Assembly (NCBI RefSeq): GCF_964036645.1
Contig: NZ_OZ038525.1
Location: 4,778,001-4,842,000, forward strand
DNA from: Tenacibaculum sp. 190524A02b
GTDB taxonomy: Bacteria; Bacteroidota; Bacteroidia; Flavobacteriales; Flavobacteriaceae
DNA: 64,000 nt
Direction: 5' to 3'
The translations under genes were made by a program, and so were the position numbers. Position 1 is the first letter of the stretch; the number at the start of each line of letters is the position of its first letter. The notes under the pieces were generated by a model that did no database searches, had not been told where the DNA came from, and saw only the letters and a list, made by a program, of their open reading frames with translations. Below, one piece after another: positions 52,450 to 60,949 of this stretch.

Positions 52450-53876
52450 ATGAGAGAAGAAATTAAAGTTATATTACCAGGTACTTTTGAACCTGAGAAT
52501 CACTGGTATGAAAAGTCGCTTAATGCAACTATACATCCAATGGTAAGCTATTTTTTAAATCTTTCAACGGATCGAATTGTAAAAAGATATTGTCATTTAA
52601 ACCCAAAAGTTAACCCTGATGATTTAAATGAAATCTTAAGATATAAACCAAGACATTATCATTTATCTGGAGCTGATTTATTGCATGTAACTACAGAGAA
52701 AGGAAAAAGACAAATGGTGATTATTGAAAATAACTCTTGTCCGTCAGGTCAAAAAAATTTATGCCATTACTTAATGAGTTTGATGAGCAGGGAGGATATA
52801 AAAAGTTTATGGAACAAACGATTAAACCTTTATTGAAAAAGAAGGTTAATGATGCTGTGGCAGTTATTTATGATAAAAATTTTATGGAAGCCTCTGGTTA
52901 TGCTCATGCAATGGCCGATGTATTAAAAAAAGAAGTTTTTCTAGTTCCTTTTTATAACCAATTAGATAAATCCCATATTGATACAAGTGGAGACTATATC
53001 CAATTAAAAATAGATGGTAGTTGGATAAAATTAGGGTTGGTTTTTAGATATTTAACTCAAAAACCATGGAATAGATTACCTATTAGTTCGAAAACAAAAA
53101 TTATAAACCCGACAATAGTTTGTCTAGCAGGAGGTAGAAATAAAATGATAGCATCAAAAGCTTATTCATTCTTTAATGCTGAGCTGTTAAACAAAAATCT
53201 TAAAATTTTGACTCCGCATACCATTTGGGATGTGAATAAAAATGAAATTCCACTGTGGGTTAATAATATGGGAGGAAAGGCAGTTGTAAAAAATCCTTAT
53301 AGCAATGCAGGACAAGGGGTATATACTATCGTTAATGAGAAGGAATTAACAGACTTTATGGAGCTTGATTTTGATTATGATAAATTTATAGTCCAAAGTT
53401 TAGTTGGGAATTATAATTGGAGTTCTGTTACTTCTGAAGGAAAGTTTTATCATGTTGGAACTGTTCCAAACCAAAAAGGGCAGTCTTATGTACTAGATTT
53501 TAGAATGATGATTCATGGCACAAAAGAAGGCTATAAACCACTATCTATTTATTCTAGACGAGCAAAATCCCCATTAAAAGATGTGTTAGAAGATGGGAAA
53601 GCGTCATGGGATATATTAGGAACTAATTTATCTTTTAAGAAAGAGAATGGAGATTGGGGGTCAGATACTAATAGATTGTTACTAATGGAAAGAAAAGAGT
53701 TTAACAATTTAGGGATAGGTATAGATGATTTGGTTGAAGCCTATATTCAAACAGTATTAACGTCTATAGCAATTGATAAAATGGCTATAAGGTTGATTAA
53801 TACAAAAGGAGGTTTTAAGAGAAAGTTATTTAAGTCGTTAAATGATGATGAGCTATTAATTAAGGAAATTCTATAA
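52450..53876 (+). pseudogene. ATP-grasp (RimK-like) ligase interrupted by a -1 frameshift
   Basis: Two frames together make one protein of about 475 residues. The first (52450-52836) ends its homologous part at ENNSCPSGQK; the second continues from KFMPLLNEFDEQGG in the -1 frame to 53876. The switch falls on the run C-AAAAAAA-TTT (52751-52757), which in the zero frame reads A_AAA_AAT, a canonical slippery heptamer. The second part has ATP-grasp-type stretches (GGKAVVKNPYSNAGQGVYTI; FIVQSLVGNYNW; DFRMMIHG). It would join an amino acid or peptide to an acceptor. It could be programmed frameshifting, a real mutation or a sequencing error. Confidence 0.7.
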
Positions 53877-54847
53877 TGGCAAAAAAGTTTAAGAAAATAC
53901 CTGTCATCAAAAGAATCAAGATAGATTCATATGAGAAAAACACATTATCATATAGATGGTTACATATAGTATCGAATGGTATTGGTCAGCCTATTTATGT
54001 TCCGATAATTGTTGGAAGAGGAGTAGAGGATGGACCAACACTTGGAATAACGGCTGTAGTCCATGGTAATGAATTAAATGGAATGCCAGTTATTCAGCGT
54101 CTATTTAACTCAATTGATTTGGAGAAACTATCAGGAACTATTATTGGTGTTCCTGTAGTTAATGTGCCTTCTATTTTAGTTAATGAACGACGTTTTATTG
54201 ATGGAGAAGACTTAAATAGAATTATGCCTGGAAATAAAGAAGGGAATAGGAGTCAAGTTTATGCTAGTAGGGTTGTGAATAGAATAGTTAAAAATTTTGA
54301 TTTTTTATTAGACCTACATACTGCAAGTTTTGGAAGAATTAATTCCTATTATATTAGAGCAGATTTATCTTCTAAAGTAGCTAAGCAGTTAGCGATGATT
54401 CAAAATCCTCAAATTATTTTAAATGCACCTCCGAAAGATGGAACTCTTCGAGGGGCGGCAGCAGATTTAGGTATTGATTCAATAACTGTTGAAGTAGGTG
54501 ATCCAGATAAGTTTCAGAAGGGAATGATTCGATCTGGTTTAACAGGGGTTTATAATACATTATCTTTTTTAAATATGTATGATACCGAGATGGAAGAAGC
54601 TGAAACCCCTGCTATCATATGTAAAAAATCATATTGGATTTATAGCCACGTAGGAGGAGTTCTTCAAGTACATTCTCAACTAACTCAAAAACTTAAAAAA
54701 GGAGAATTAATAGCAACAGTTCGTGATGTGTTTGGTAGGGTTTTAAAAGAGTACTATGCTCCAGAAGATGGAATAGTTATAGGGAAAAGTATTAATCCAG
54801 TAGGGCAAACTGGTAGTCGAATAATACATTTAGGTATTTTGTCTTGA
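53876..54847 (+). CDS. Succinylglutamate desuccinylase/aspartoacylase-family hydrolase
   Basis: 323 residues. The zinc site is visible as VVHGNELNGMPV (His near 63, Glu near 66) and LDLHTASFGRINSYYI (His near 144), with DSITVEVGDP as the likely catalytic Glu strand (near 207). A C-terminal strand-rich domain ends QTGSRIIHLGIL. It cleaves N-acyl amino acids or small peptides. Its start overlaps the ligase stop (TAATG), so a ligase and a matching hydrolase are produced together; the substrate is unknown. Confidence 0.85.
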   Translation: MAKKFKKIPVIKRIKIDSYEKNTLSYRWLHIVSNGIGQPIYVPIIVGRGVEDGPTLGITAVVHGNELNGMPVIQRLFNSIDLEKLSGTIIGVPVVNVPSILVNERRFIDGEDLNRIMPGNKEGNRSQVYASRVVNRIVKNFDFLLDLHTASFGRINSYYIRADLSSKVAKQLAMIQNPQIILNAPPKDGTLRGAAADLGIDSITVEVGDPDKFQKGMIRSGLTGVYNTLSFLNMYDTEMEEAETPAIICKKSYWIYSHVGGVLQVHSQLTQKLKKGELIATVRDVFGRVLKEYYAPEDGIVIGKSINPVGQTGSRIIHLGILS

Positions 54848-54876
54848 TTAATTATAAGCCTATTAATTTTTTCTGT

Positions 54877-56181
54877 TTAAAAAGCAACTGACCTAGTAAT
54901 ATTATCATTATCCTCTTTTTCAAAGCTATCTAGGTATACTTGGGTAGTTTTAGAAGACTCATGTCCTAGCGCTTCAGAGATATACGAAATATTTGCTCCT
55001 GAATGTTTTAAGGCGGTTGCAAATGAATGTCTTAGAACATAAGAAGTTAAATTGGTGTCAATTTTAGCTAAAGATGCAATTTTCTTGAGGTTATTGTTAA
55101 AAATATCTCGACGACTTTCATAAAGAGTAATCTCTTTTTTCCCTAGTCCTAAAATTTGTTGTGGCAGAATAGGGAAGACCAATTCATTAGAATTTAGTTT
55201 TTTTCCTTGTGAGTAATATTGTAATATTTCCTTTGATTTACCTGCGATGACAATATCAAAATCTTTATGGTTTTTTGCTCTTTTATATTTTATACGGTCA
55301 AAATCGCCAATAATTTGATTCATTCTTAAATAAGCTAAATCTCGAAAATTAATGCCATTAGTATTAAACATAAAAATAGCTTGTTGCTGAGAATGCCATA
55401 AAGAAGTTTCTTTTTCTAAAGAATATTCAAATAAGGATTTGATTTGCTCTATATGAATAGCTCTTTTTTGTGTAGGTTGAGGTGTGCCTACAGTAAAATA
55501 TTGAAACCCATAGTTTCCGTCTTTTGTAAGCTTATGGTCTTTTATTCCATGATTGATTACAGCACGTAAGCCTCTTAAATAAGCATTATATGAAGTATCT
55601 TTCATAGGTTTATTCATCATGTTTACTTTCCATTGTTCCAGTACTTTTCCAGTGATTTCAGCAAAAGTGATGTCTTCTTTAGGGCTTGAATATTTCCTAA
55701 ATGCACTTAGAGCTTGTTTGTAAGATTTAGCTCTGCCATAAAGTTTTAATTTTTCATAATGCTCTACCAGAGTATTGCCATATTCAAAGAGTTTAATGGT
55801 TTTAATACCTTTAGGAGTCATTAAAAGCGTGCCTCCTTTTTCCTTGATTCTTTTATCTCGCTTTTCGGATTTTTCATCTAATATTCGTAAAGCAATAAAA
55901 TCTCTTAATTGTTTACAACTCCAAGTTTTAATTTCATTTTCATAGTCTTCTAAAAGTGATTTGGCTGTCACAAGTTTTTTTAATAATTCATTATTGGTTC
56001 TTTTGGAATTAGGAAATTTACTATTTAGTTTATCTCCAGTCCATTGTTCAACTAACGCATACTTTTTTAGGTTAATCGGTAGGTGTTTTCCATCGTGTTC
56101 AACTTTAATCTTTATAGGGAAAGAACCATCTGTACGTTGATTATTTTTCTTTTTATCGAGAACTATTTTTACGGTAGCCAT
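54877..56181 (-). CDS. int: Tyrosine integrase of the element
   Basis: 434 residues from the ATG at 56181 (MATVKIVLDKKKNNQ). An arm-binding N-terminal domain (about 1-90), a core-binding helical domain (about 110-210) and the catalytic domain follow. Catalytic residues: Arg in NGINFRDLAYLRM, a Tyr-x-x-Arg box (SYVLRHSFAT) where many integrases have His, GHES (His) and the nucleophile Tyr in TTQVYLDSF. It lies 156 bp from the right tRNA-Arg fragment and reads away from it, as is common. It should integrate the element into the tRNA-Arg 3' end. Confidence 0.93.
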   Translation of the reverse strand: MATVKIVLDKKKNNQRTDGSFPIKIKVEHDGKHLPINLKKYALVEQWTGDKLNSKFPNSKRTNNELLKKLVTAKSLLEDYENEIKTWSCKQLRDFIALRILDEKSEKRDKRIKEKGGTLLMTPKGIKTIKLFEYGNTLVEHYEKLKLYGRAKSYKQALSAFRKYSSPKEDITFAEITGKVLEQWKVNMMNKPMKDTSYNAYLRGLRAVINHGIKDHKLTKDGNYGFQYFTVGTPQPTQKRAIHIEQIKSLFEYSLEKETSLWHSQQQAIFMFNTNGINFRDLAYLRMNQIIGDFDRIKYKRAKNHKDFDIVIAGKSKEILQYYSQGKKLNSNELVFPILPQQILGLGKKEITLYESRRDIFNNNLKKIASLAKIDTNLTSYVLRHSFATALKHSGANISYISEALGHESSKTTQVYLDSFEKEDNDNITRSVAF

Positions 56182-56212
56182 AATGAAAATTATTTCCATA
56201 AAGATATGAAAA

Positions 56213-56239
56213 AAATTGCCCGAAAATTGCCCGATTTTT
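56213..56239 (+). repeat. Integrase arm-type repeat, right end
   Basis: Identical to the 27-bp block at 2699-2725, including two ATTGCCCGA units. It lies between the integrase start and the right tRNA fragment, about 98 bp from the fragment. Confidence 0.7.
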
Positions 56240-56336
56240 TAGTTTTTATTTGATTTTATAAAATTCAATATGTCTTAAACCCCTTTGTTTATGAGGTTTT
56301 TTGTTTTTGTGTATTTCTATTTGGGTTGATAAAATC

Positions 56337-56383
56337 TGCCTTCTAAGCAGACGGTCACAGGTTCGAATCCTGTCGCGATCACA
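56337..56383 (+). repeat. Right attachment site: tRNA-Arg(TCT) 3' fragment
   Basis: Identical to 2608-2654 over 47 bp. This copy keeps the full anticodon stem-loop (TCTGC-CTTCTAA-GCAGA) but also lacks the D arm and 5' acceptor strand. Beyond it the sequence is chromosomal. Confidence 0.85.
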
Positions 56384-56385
56384 AT

Positions 56386-56415
56386 AAGCCTTACTAGTTT
56401 TAGTAAGGCTTTTTT
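56386..56415 (+). terminator. Terminator after right tRNA-Arg fragment
   Basis: Hairpin AAGCCTTACTA-GTTT-TAGTAAGGCTT followed by T6. It is probably the original chromosomal tRNA terminator. Confidence 0.8.
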
Positions 56416-56517
56416 GTTGTAAAAATATTTACCTTCCATTTACAAATATTCCTTAGGTTAATAGTGTGCACTCCATAACAATTTTAATACCTTTGGTGGT
56501 ATAAAATTTTCTAAATA

Positions 56518-57600
56518 ATGATTAATACTTCTCAAAAAATACCTGTAACTATCATTACAGGTTTCTTAGGTTCAGGAAAAACTACATTAATTCATCAAAT
56601 AGCCAAGAATGCTAATGGAAGACGTTTAGCTATTATAGTAAACGAGTTTGGAGAGTTAGGAATGGATGGAGAAATTCTAAAAGGTAATGATTGCGGATGT
56701 GAAGAAGAGAATATTTTAGAGTTGAGTAATGGTTGTCTTTGCTGTACTGTACAAGAAGAGTTTTTACCAACAATGCTTCAATTAATGGAACGTAAAGATC
56801 AAATTGATCATATTATTATAGAAACATCTGGATTAGCGTTACCAAAACCATTAGTAAGAGCATTTAATTGGCCAGATTTAAAACCACAAATAACGGTAGA
56901 TGCTGTGGTAACTGTAGTAGATAGTGTAGGGCAAGCTACAGGAGAAATTTGTGATAGAGCAAGAGTGCAAGAGCAACGTTTAGCTGACGATAGTTTAGAT
57001 CATGAATCTTCTATAGAAGAATTATTTGAAGATCAATTATCGTGCGCAGATTTAGTGATTATGACAAAATCAGATTTAATAGATGAAGAGAGCTTTATTA
57101 AAGTAAGAGAAGTTATCCAGAATAAAATAGGAAATCAAATTAAAATAATTTCAGGAGTAAAAGGAGATATTCCTGTTGATGTTTTATTAGGTTTAGATGC
57201 AAAATCTGAAGATTTTATTGAAGAAAAGCATTCGCATCATGAAGCACATCACCACCATCACGATCACGACCATGACCACCACCACGATCATGATCATGAT
57301 GAAACAATAAACTCGTTAGTTATAGAAGTAAAAGTACCACATACACCAAAGCAATTAATAAAAGCTTTAGAGCGTTTAGTTTCGGAATTTGAAATCTATA
57401 GAATTAAAGGAATTATTGAAGTTCCTAATAAACCAATGCGTATGATAGTGCAAGGTGTGGCAAGTAGGTTTGAAAATTACTTTGATAGAAAATGGAAAGA
57501 AGGAGAAGTGAGAGGTACACGATTGGTTATTATTGGTGAAAAGTTAGAAGAAACTAGTTTAATAAAAGCTTTAGAAGAAAAGTTAACCGTTACAGCATAA
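56518..57600 (+). CDS. cobW: CobW-type GTPase metallochaperone
   Basis: 360 residues. P-loop GFLGSGKTTLI is near 15-25 and the Cys motif NGCLCCTV near 71-78 (CxCC metal site). A switch-type ETSGLALPKP follows, and a His-rich loop (HHHHHDHDHDHHHDH, about 241-258) comes before the C-terminal CobW domain. It supplies cobalt (or zinc) to cobalamin synthesis and heads the cobalamin operon. The next start lies 3 bp after its stop. Confidence 0.92.
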   Translation: MINTSQKIPVTIITGFLGSGKTTLIHQIAKNANGRRLAIIVNEFGELGMDGEILKGNDCGCEEENILELSNGCLCCTVQEEFLPTMLQLMERKDQIDHIIIETSGLALPKPLVRAFNWPDLKPQITVDAVVTVVDSVGQATGEICDRARVQEQRLADDSLDHESSIEELFEDQLSCADLVIMTKSDLIDEESFIKVREVIQNKIGNQIKIISGVKGDIPVDVLLGLDAKSEDFIEEKHSHHEAHHHHHDHDHDHHHDHDHDETINSLVIEVKVPHTPKQLIKALERLVSEFEIYRIKGIIEVPNKPMRMIVQGVASRFENYFDRKWKEGEVRGTRLVIIGEKLEETSLIKALEEKLTVTA

Positions 57601-57603
57601 CAG

Positions 57604-58191
57604 ATGAAGATATATACACGAAAAGGAGATGCAGGAAAAACAGGAGTTTTTGGAGGAAAAAGAGCCTATAAAAATTCAGCAAGAATAGAATGTATTGGAA
57701 CTTTAGATGAAGTAAACTCAACAATAGGTTTATTAAGAGCTAAATTAGGACAAGAACATGAGTGGCAAGCAAATTTGCATCGTATTCAAAAAGATATGAT
57801 GGATATGATGTCGCATTTAGCACGTCCATCAGATTCAAAAAAAGAAAATCCAAACCCAAAACCAATAGATGGGGCAGTTTTTTGTGAAGAATGGTTAGAT
57901 GCCTTAGAAGCTAGTATAAGTTCTCCTTCAGATTATTTTATTTTACCTGGGGGAAATGAGATTTCAGCGTTATGTCATGTATGTAGAACACAAATACGTA
58001 GAGGAGAACGAAGTTTAGTTACTTTAATGCTTGAAGATCCAGATAGTGTAGAGGAATATGTAATGGCGTACATCAATAGATTATCAGATTTATTTTTTAC
58101 GATGGCAAGAGCTGAAATGGATAAAGAAGGAGTAGCAGAGGAAAAATGGCAATTATTTTTATACAAACGCAAAAAGAAGAAAGCTGAGTAA
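57604..58191 (+). CDS. Cob(I)alamin adenosyltransferase (PduO type)
   Basis: 195 residues. The N-terminal TRKGDAGKTGVFGG and LDEVNSTIGLLRAKLG, and the late CRTQIRRGERSLV, are marks of PduO-type ATP:corrinoid adenosyltransferases. It adds the adenosyl group to cobalamin. It sits between cobW and cobI with tight spacing. Confidence 0.92.
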   Translation: MKIYTRKGDAGKTGVFGGKRAYKNSARIECIGTLDEVNSTIGLLRAKLGQEHEWQANLHRIQKDMMDMMSHLARPSDSKKENPNPKPIDGAVFCEEWLDALEASISSPSDYFILPGGNEISALCHVCRTQIRRGERSLVTLMLEDPDSVEEYVMAYINRLSDLFFTMARAEMDKEGVAEEKWQLFLYKRKKKKAE

Positions 58192-58193
58192 TT

Positions 58194-58895
58194 ATGGTAT
58201 ATGGCGTGGCATTAGGTCCAGGAGATCCTGAATTACTAACCATAAAGGCATTGAGAGTTTTAAAGGAAAGTGACGTAATATTTTACCCAGGATCTTCATA
58301 TCAAGGTAGGAAGAAAAGTTATGTATATCCTTTGTTAAAATACCATCAGTTGGAAAATAAAGATCTTAGAGGGTTTTATTTAGAAATGTCAGATGATAGA
58401 TCTCAGTCAAAAAGGGTGTATGCTTTAACTGCATCTGAAATACAAGAATTAGTAAATCAAGGTAAAAAAGTAGCTGTAGTATGTGAAGGTGATCTTAGTT
58501 TATATGCCTCGTTTTCTTACGTTTTAGAACATTTGAAAAAGCTAAATATTCCTGTAGAATTAATCCCAGGAATTAATTCTTTTAGCTTAGGAGCTGCTAA
58601 ACATCAAACCCATTTAAGTCTTTTAAATGATAAAATAGCAGTAGTTCCTAGGGTAAAATCAATAGAAGAAATTGAAAATTACTTTGTTAAAGTTGACACG
58701 CTCATATTGATGAAAGTAAAAACAAGTTGGCAATATTTTTATAAACAATTGACACAGCAAACTTGGCAGTTTTATTATTGTGAGCGCTTAGGAACGAATC
58801 AAGAATATATTACCACTAATATACAAGAAATATCAGAGAGAGAAATTCCATATTTCTCTCTCTTAATTATAAAAAAGAATCGTACGAATGATTAA
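58194..58895 (+). CDS. cobI: Precorrin-2 C20-methyltransferase
   Basis: 233 residues. GVALGPGDPELLTIKALRVL opens the SAM-binding tetrapyrrole methylase fold; CEGDLSLYASFSYVL and ELIPGINSFSLGAA follow. The ALGPGDP-type start and length fit CobI/CbiL. It adds the C20 methyl group to precorrin-2. It overlaps the following gene by 8 bp. Confidence 0.88.
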   Translation: MVYGVALGPGDPELLTIKALRVLKESDVIFYPGSSYQGRKKSYVYPLLKYHQLENKDLRGFYLEMSDDRSQSKRVYALTASEIQELVNQGKKVAVVCEGDLSLYASFSYVLEHLKKLNIPVELIPGINSFSLGAAKHQTHLSLLNDKIAVVPRVKSIEEIENYFVKVDTLILMKVKTSWQYFYKQLTQQTWQFYYCERLGTNQEYITTNIQEISEREIPYFSLLIIKKNRTND

Positions 58896-60255
58896 AGTTG
58901 TAGGACTAGGACCTGGACATGAGCAATATATTATTCCAATGGCATCTGAAGCAGTTTCAAAAGCTACTGTAATTATTGGATATCATTATTATTTTCAATT
59001 TATAGAACACTTAATTAATCCAAACGCTGTTTGTATAGGAAAAGAGTTAAGTGAAGAAGAGAAAAGAGCAGACATAGCAATTGAATATGCACAAAAAGGA
59101 GAGAATGTGGTGGTTATTGGTTCTGGAGATGCTAGTATTTATGCCATGGCTTCTATTGTATATCAGAAAGTAGCAGAACAAGAACTAGAGTTGGAAGTTG
59201 AGACGGTTCCTGGAATTTCAGCTTTTATTACTGCAGGAAGTAAGTTAGGCGCTATTCTAGGTCACGATTTTTGTTGTATCTCATTGTCTGATTTAATGAC
59301 TCCATGGACGACTATTGAGAAAAGAATCATAGCTGCAGCACAAGGAGATTTTGTTACAGGTTTATATAACCCAAGAAGTAAAAAGAGGTATTGGCAGTTA
59401 CAAGCGTTAAAAGATATTTATTTAAAATATCGTTCTGATGCTACACCTGTAGCTATCTGTAAGCAGTTAGGTAGAACGGAAGAAAATATTACACTAACAA
59501 CATTAGGAGAGCTAAATATTGATGAGGTAGATATGTTTAGTGTGGTATTAATAGGGAACAGTCAAACATTTAGATACAAAAAAAACTTAATAACACCCAG
59601 AGGTTACTTGAATAGAAAACCAGAAACAGGACAGGAAATTCAAGAAGCAAGCTTTAGAGAAATTATCGAAAATCTACCAACTCATAATTTTGATAACGAT
59701 CATTTATGGGCGGCAATTCGTTGTATTCATACTTCGGGAGATTTTGAGTATATCAATTACATAGAAACTTCCAAAGGAGCTATTGAAAAATGGAATGATT
59801 ACCTGAAAGGTGGAGGTGTTATTGTAACGGATGTAACTATGGTAAAAGCAGGAATAACCAAAGCTTTTACAGGCAAATATAATAATCAGGTAGTTTGTAT
59901 GCTTAATGAAAAAGAAACCCTTGAGTTAGCAACTAAAGAAGGTTTAACACGTTCACAAGCGGGGATTAAATTAGCAGCACAAAAATATCCAAATGCATTA
60001 TTTGTCATAGGAAACGCACCAACGGCATTAATTGAAATTGTAGATCAAGTCCATGAAGGAACCATAAACCCTGTAGGGATTGTTGGTGCACCAGTAGGGT
60101 TCATAAATGTTATAGAATCCAAAGAGCGATTAAAAATGCAAAAAGAAATTTCATTTGCATTGATTACAGAACGTAGAGGAGGAAGTAATTTTGCAGCTGC
60201 AATAGTGAATGCAGCATTTACATTAGAGGAAGTAGAAAAATTAGAATCGATTTAA
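58888..60255 (+). CDS. cobJ-cobH: Precorrin-3B C17-methyltransferase fused to precorrin-8X methylmutase
   Basis: 455 residues. The first 235 or so form CobJ/CbiH: VVGLGPGHEQYIIPMA, VIGSGDASIYAM, TVPGISAF, and PRGYL. After a linker the second part is CobH/CbiC: AAIRCIHTSGDFEY, VIVTDVTMVKAGI, NAPTALIEIV and VGAPVGFINV. Fusing the C17 methyltransferase with the methylmutase brings together early and late steps of corrin-ring formation. It overlaps cobI at its start and is 3 bp from bluB. Confidence 0.9.
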   Translation: MIKVVGLGPGHEQYIIPMASEAVSKATVIIGYHYYFQFIEHLINPNAVCIGKELSEEEKRADIAIEYAQKGENVVVIGSGDASIYAMASIVYQKVAEQELELEVETVPGISAFITAGSKLGAILGHDFCCISLSDLMTPWTTIEKRIIAAAQGDFVTGLYNPRSKKRYWQLQALKDIYLKYRSDATPVAICKQLGRTEENITLTTLGELNIDEVDMFSVVLIGNSQTFRYKKNLITPRGYLNRKPETGQEIQEASFREIIENLPTHNFDNDHLWAAIRCIHTSGDFEYINYIETSKGAIEKWNDYLKGGGVIVTDVTMVKAGITKAFTGKYNNQVVCMLNEKETLELATKEGLTRSQAGIKLAAQKYPNALFVIGNAPTALIEIVDQVHEGTINPVGIVGAPVGFINVIESKERLKMQKEISFALITERRGGSNFAAAIVNAAFTLEEVEKLESI

Positions 60256-60258
60256 GGG

Positions 60259-60918
60259 ATGCAAGAGGAATTGCAACGATTTTTTACAGAAGGAGAACAA
60301 GAAATATTAGAAGAAATATTGTTATACCGAAGAGATGTTAGAGGGAATTATTTTAAGAAAGATATTATATCAGAAGAAAATATAAACCGAATTTTACAAG
60401 CTGCATTATCTGCGCCATCGGTAGGATTTTCACAGCCTTGGGAGTTTGTTTTAATTCGTGATATAAAAACAAAGCAAGCAGTTAAAAATTCTTTTCAAGA
60501 AGAAAATGAAAAAGCGATTCTACAATTTAAAGATAAAAAACAACAAGAATATATTCGATTAAAATTAGAAGGAATAACAGAAGCTCCTTTGAATATGGCA
60601 GTTTTTTATAAACCTAAAAACGAACCTGTTTTAGGTCAGACAAGTATGCCAAATATGGGAAAGTATAGTGTTGTTTGTGCCATTCAAAATATGTGGTTAA
60701 TGGCACGTGCTTTAAATATAGGGATGGGTTGGGTAAGTATTTTGGATCCTGAAAAGGTAAAAAACATATTAAATGCTCCAAAAGAAAATCAGTTAATAGG
60801 TTATTTATGTTTCGGTTATACGGATATGTTTTACAATAAACCTGAACTAGAAATTAAAAAGTGGGATTATAAAAAATTTCAAGACGAAGTAGTTATTCAA
60901 GAAAAGTATGTCCAATGA
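60259..60918 (+). CDS. bluB: 5,6-Dimethylbenzimidazole synthase
   Basis: 219 residues, nitroreductase fold: YRRDVRGNYFKKDII, LSAPSVGFSQPWEFVLI, LGQTSMPNMGKYSVVCAIQNMWLMARALNIGMGWVSILDPE. These match BluB, which converts FMNH2 with oxygen to the lower ligand of B12. It implies the cell makes true cobalamin and that oxygen is available. It lies in the middle of the operon. Confidence 0.9.
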   Translation: MQEELQRFFTEGEQEILEEILLYRRDVRGNYFKKDIISEENINRILQAALSAPSVGFSQPWEFVLIRDIKTKQAVKNSFQEENEKAILQFKDKKQQEYIRLKLEGITEAPLNMAVFYKPKNEPVLGQTSMPNMGKYSVVCAIQNMWLMARALNIGMGWVSILDPEKVKNILNAPKENQLIGYLCFGYTDMFYNKPELEIKKWDYKKFQDEVVIQEKYVQ

Positions 60919-60949
60919 GTTTTAATTCATTAAACGCTAAAAAAAATAG

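Larger units (their letters stand above)
2608..56383. mobile_element. tRNA-Arg-targeted integrative element (about 54 kb)
   Basis: Both ends carry the same 47-bp 3' part of a tRNA-Arg(TCT) gene (2608-2654 and 56337-56383). Just inside each end lies the same 27-bp tandem repeat (2699-2725 and 56213-56239), and a tyrosine integrase gene (54877-56181) sits beside the right end. This is the usual layout of an island that integrates into a tRNA 3' end. Cargo is copper resistance, mobilization genes and a stress island. No intact tRNA is in the window, so the full copy should lie further left, beyond another element. That order is inferred; the repeats and the integrase are seen directly. Confidence 0.8.
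56200..56517. other. Right-end junction (318 bp)
   Basis: No gene. It holds the arm-type repeat (56213-56239), the tRNA-Arg fragment (56337-56383), a terminator and then about 100 bp of chromosomal leader before the cobalamin operon. I looked for a cobalamin riboswitch in this leader and saw none. Confidence 0.6.

Noticed and set aside
56400..56517. Cobalamin riboswitch before cobW
   Set aside because: No B12-box-like core was visible in the short leader.
57241..57300. Repetitive CAT/CAC/GAT tract
   Set aside because: It is the coding sequence of the His/Asp-rich metal loop of CobW, not a CRISPR or microsatellite.
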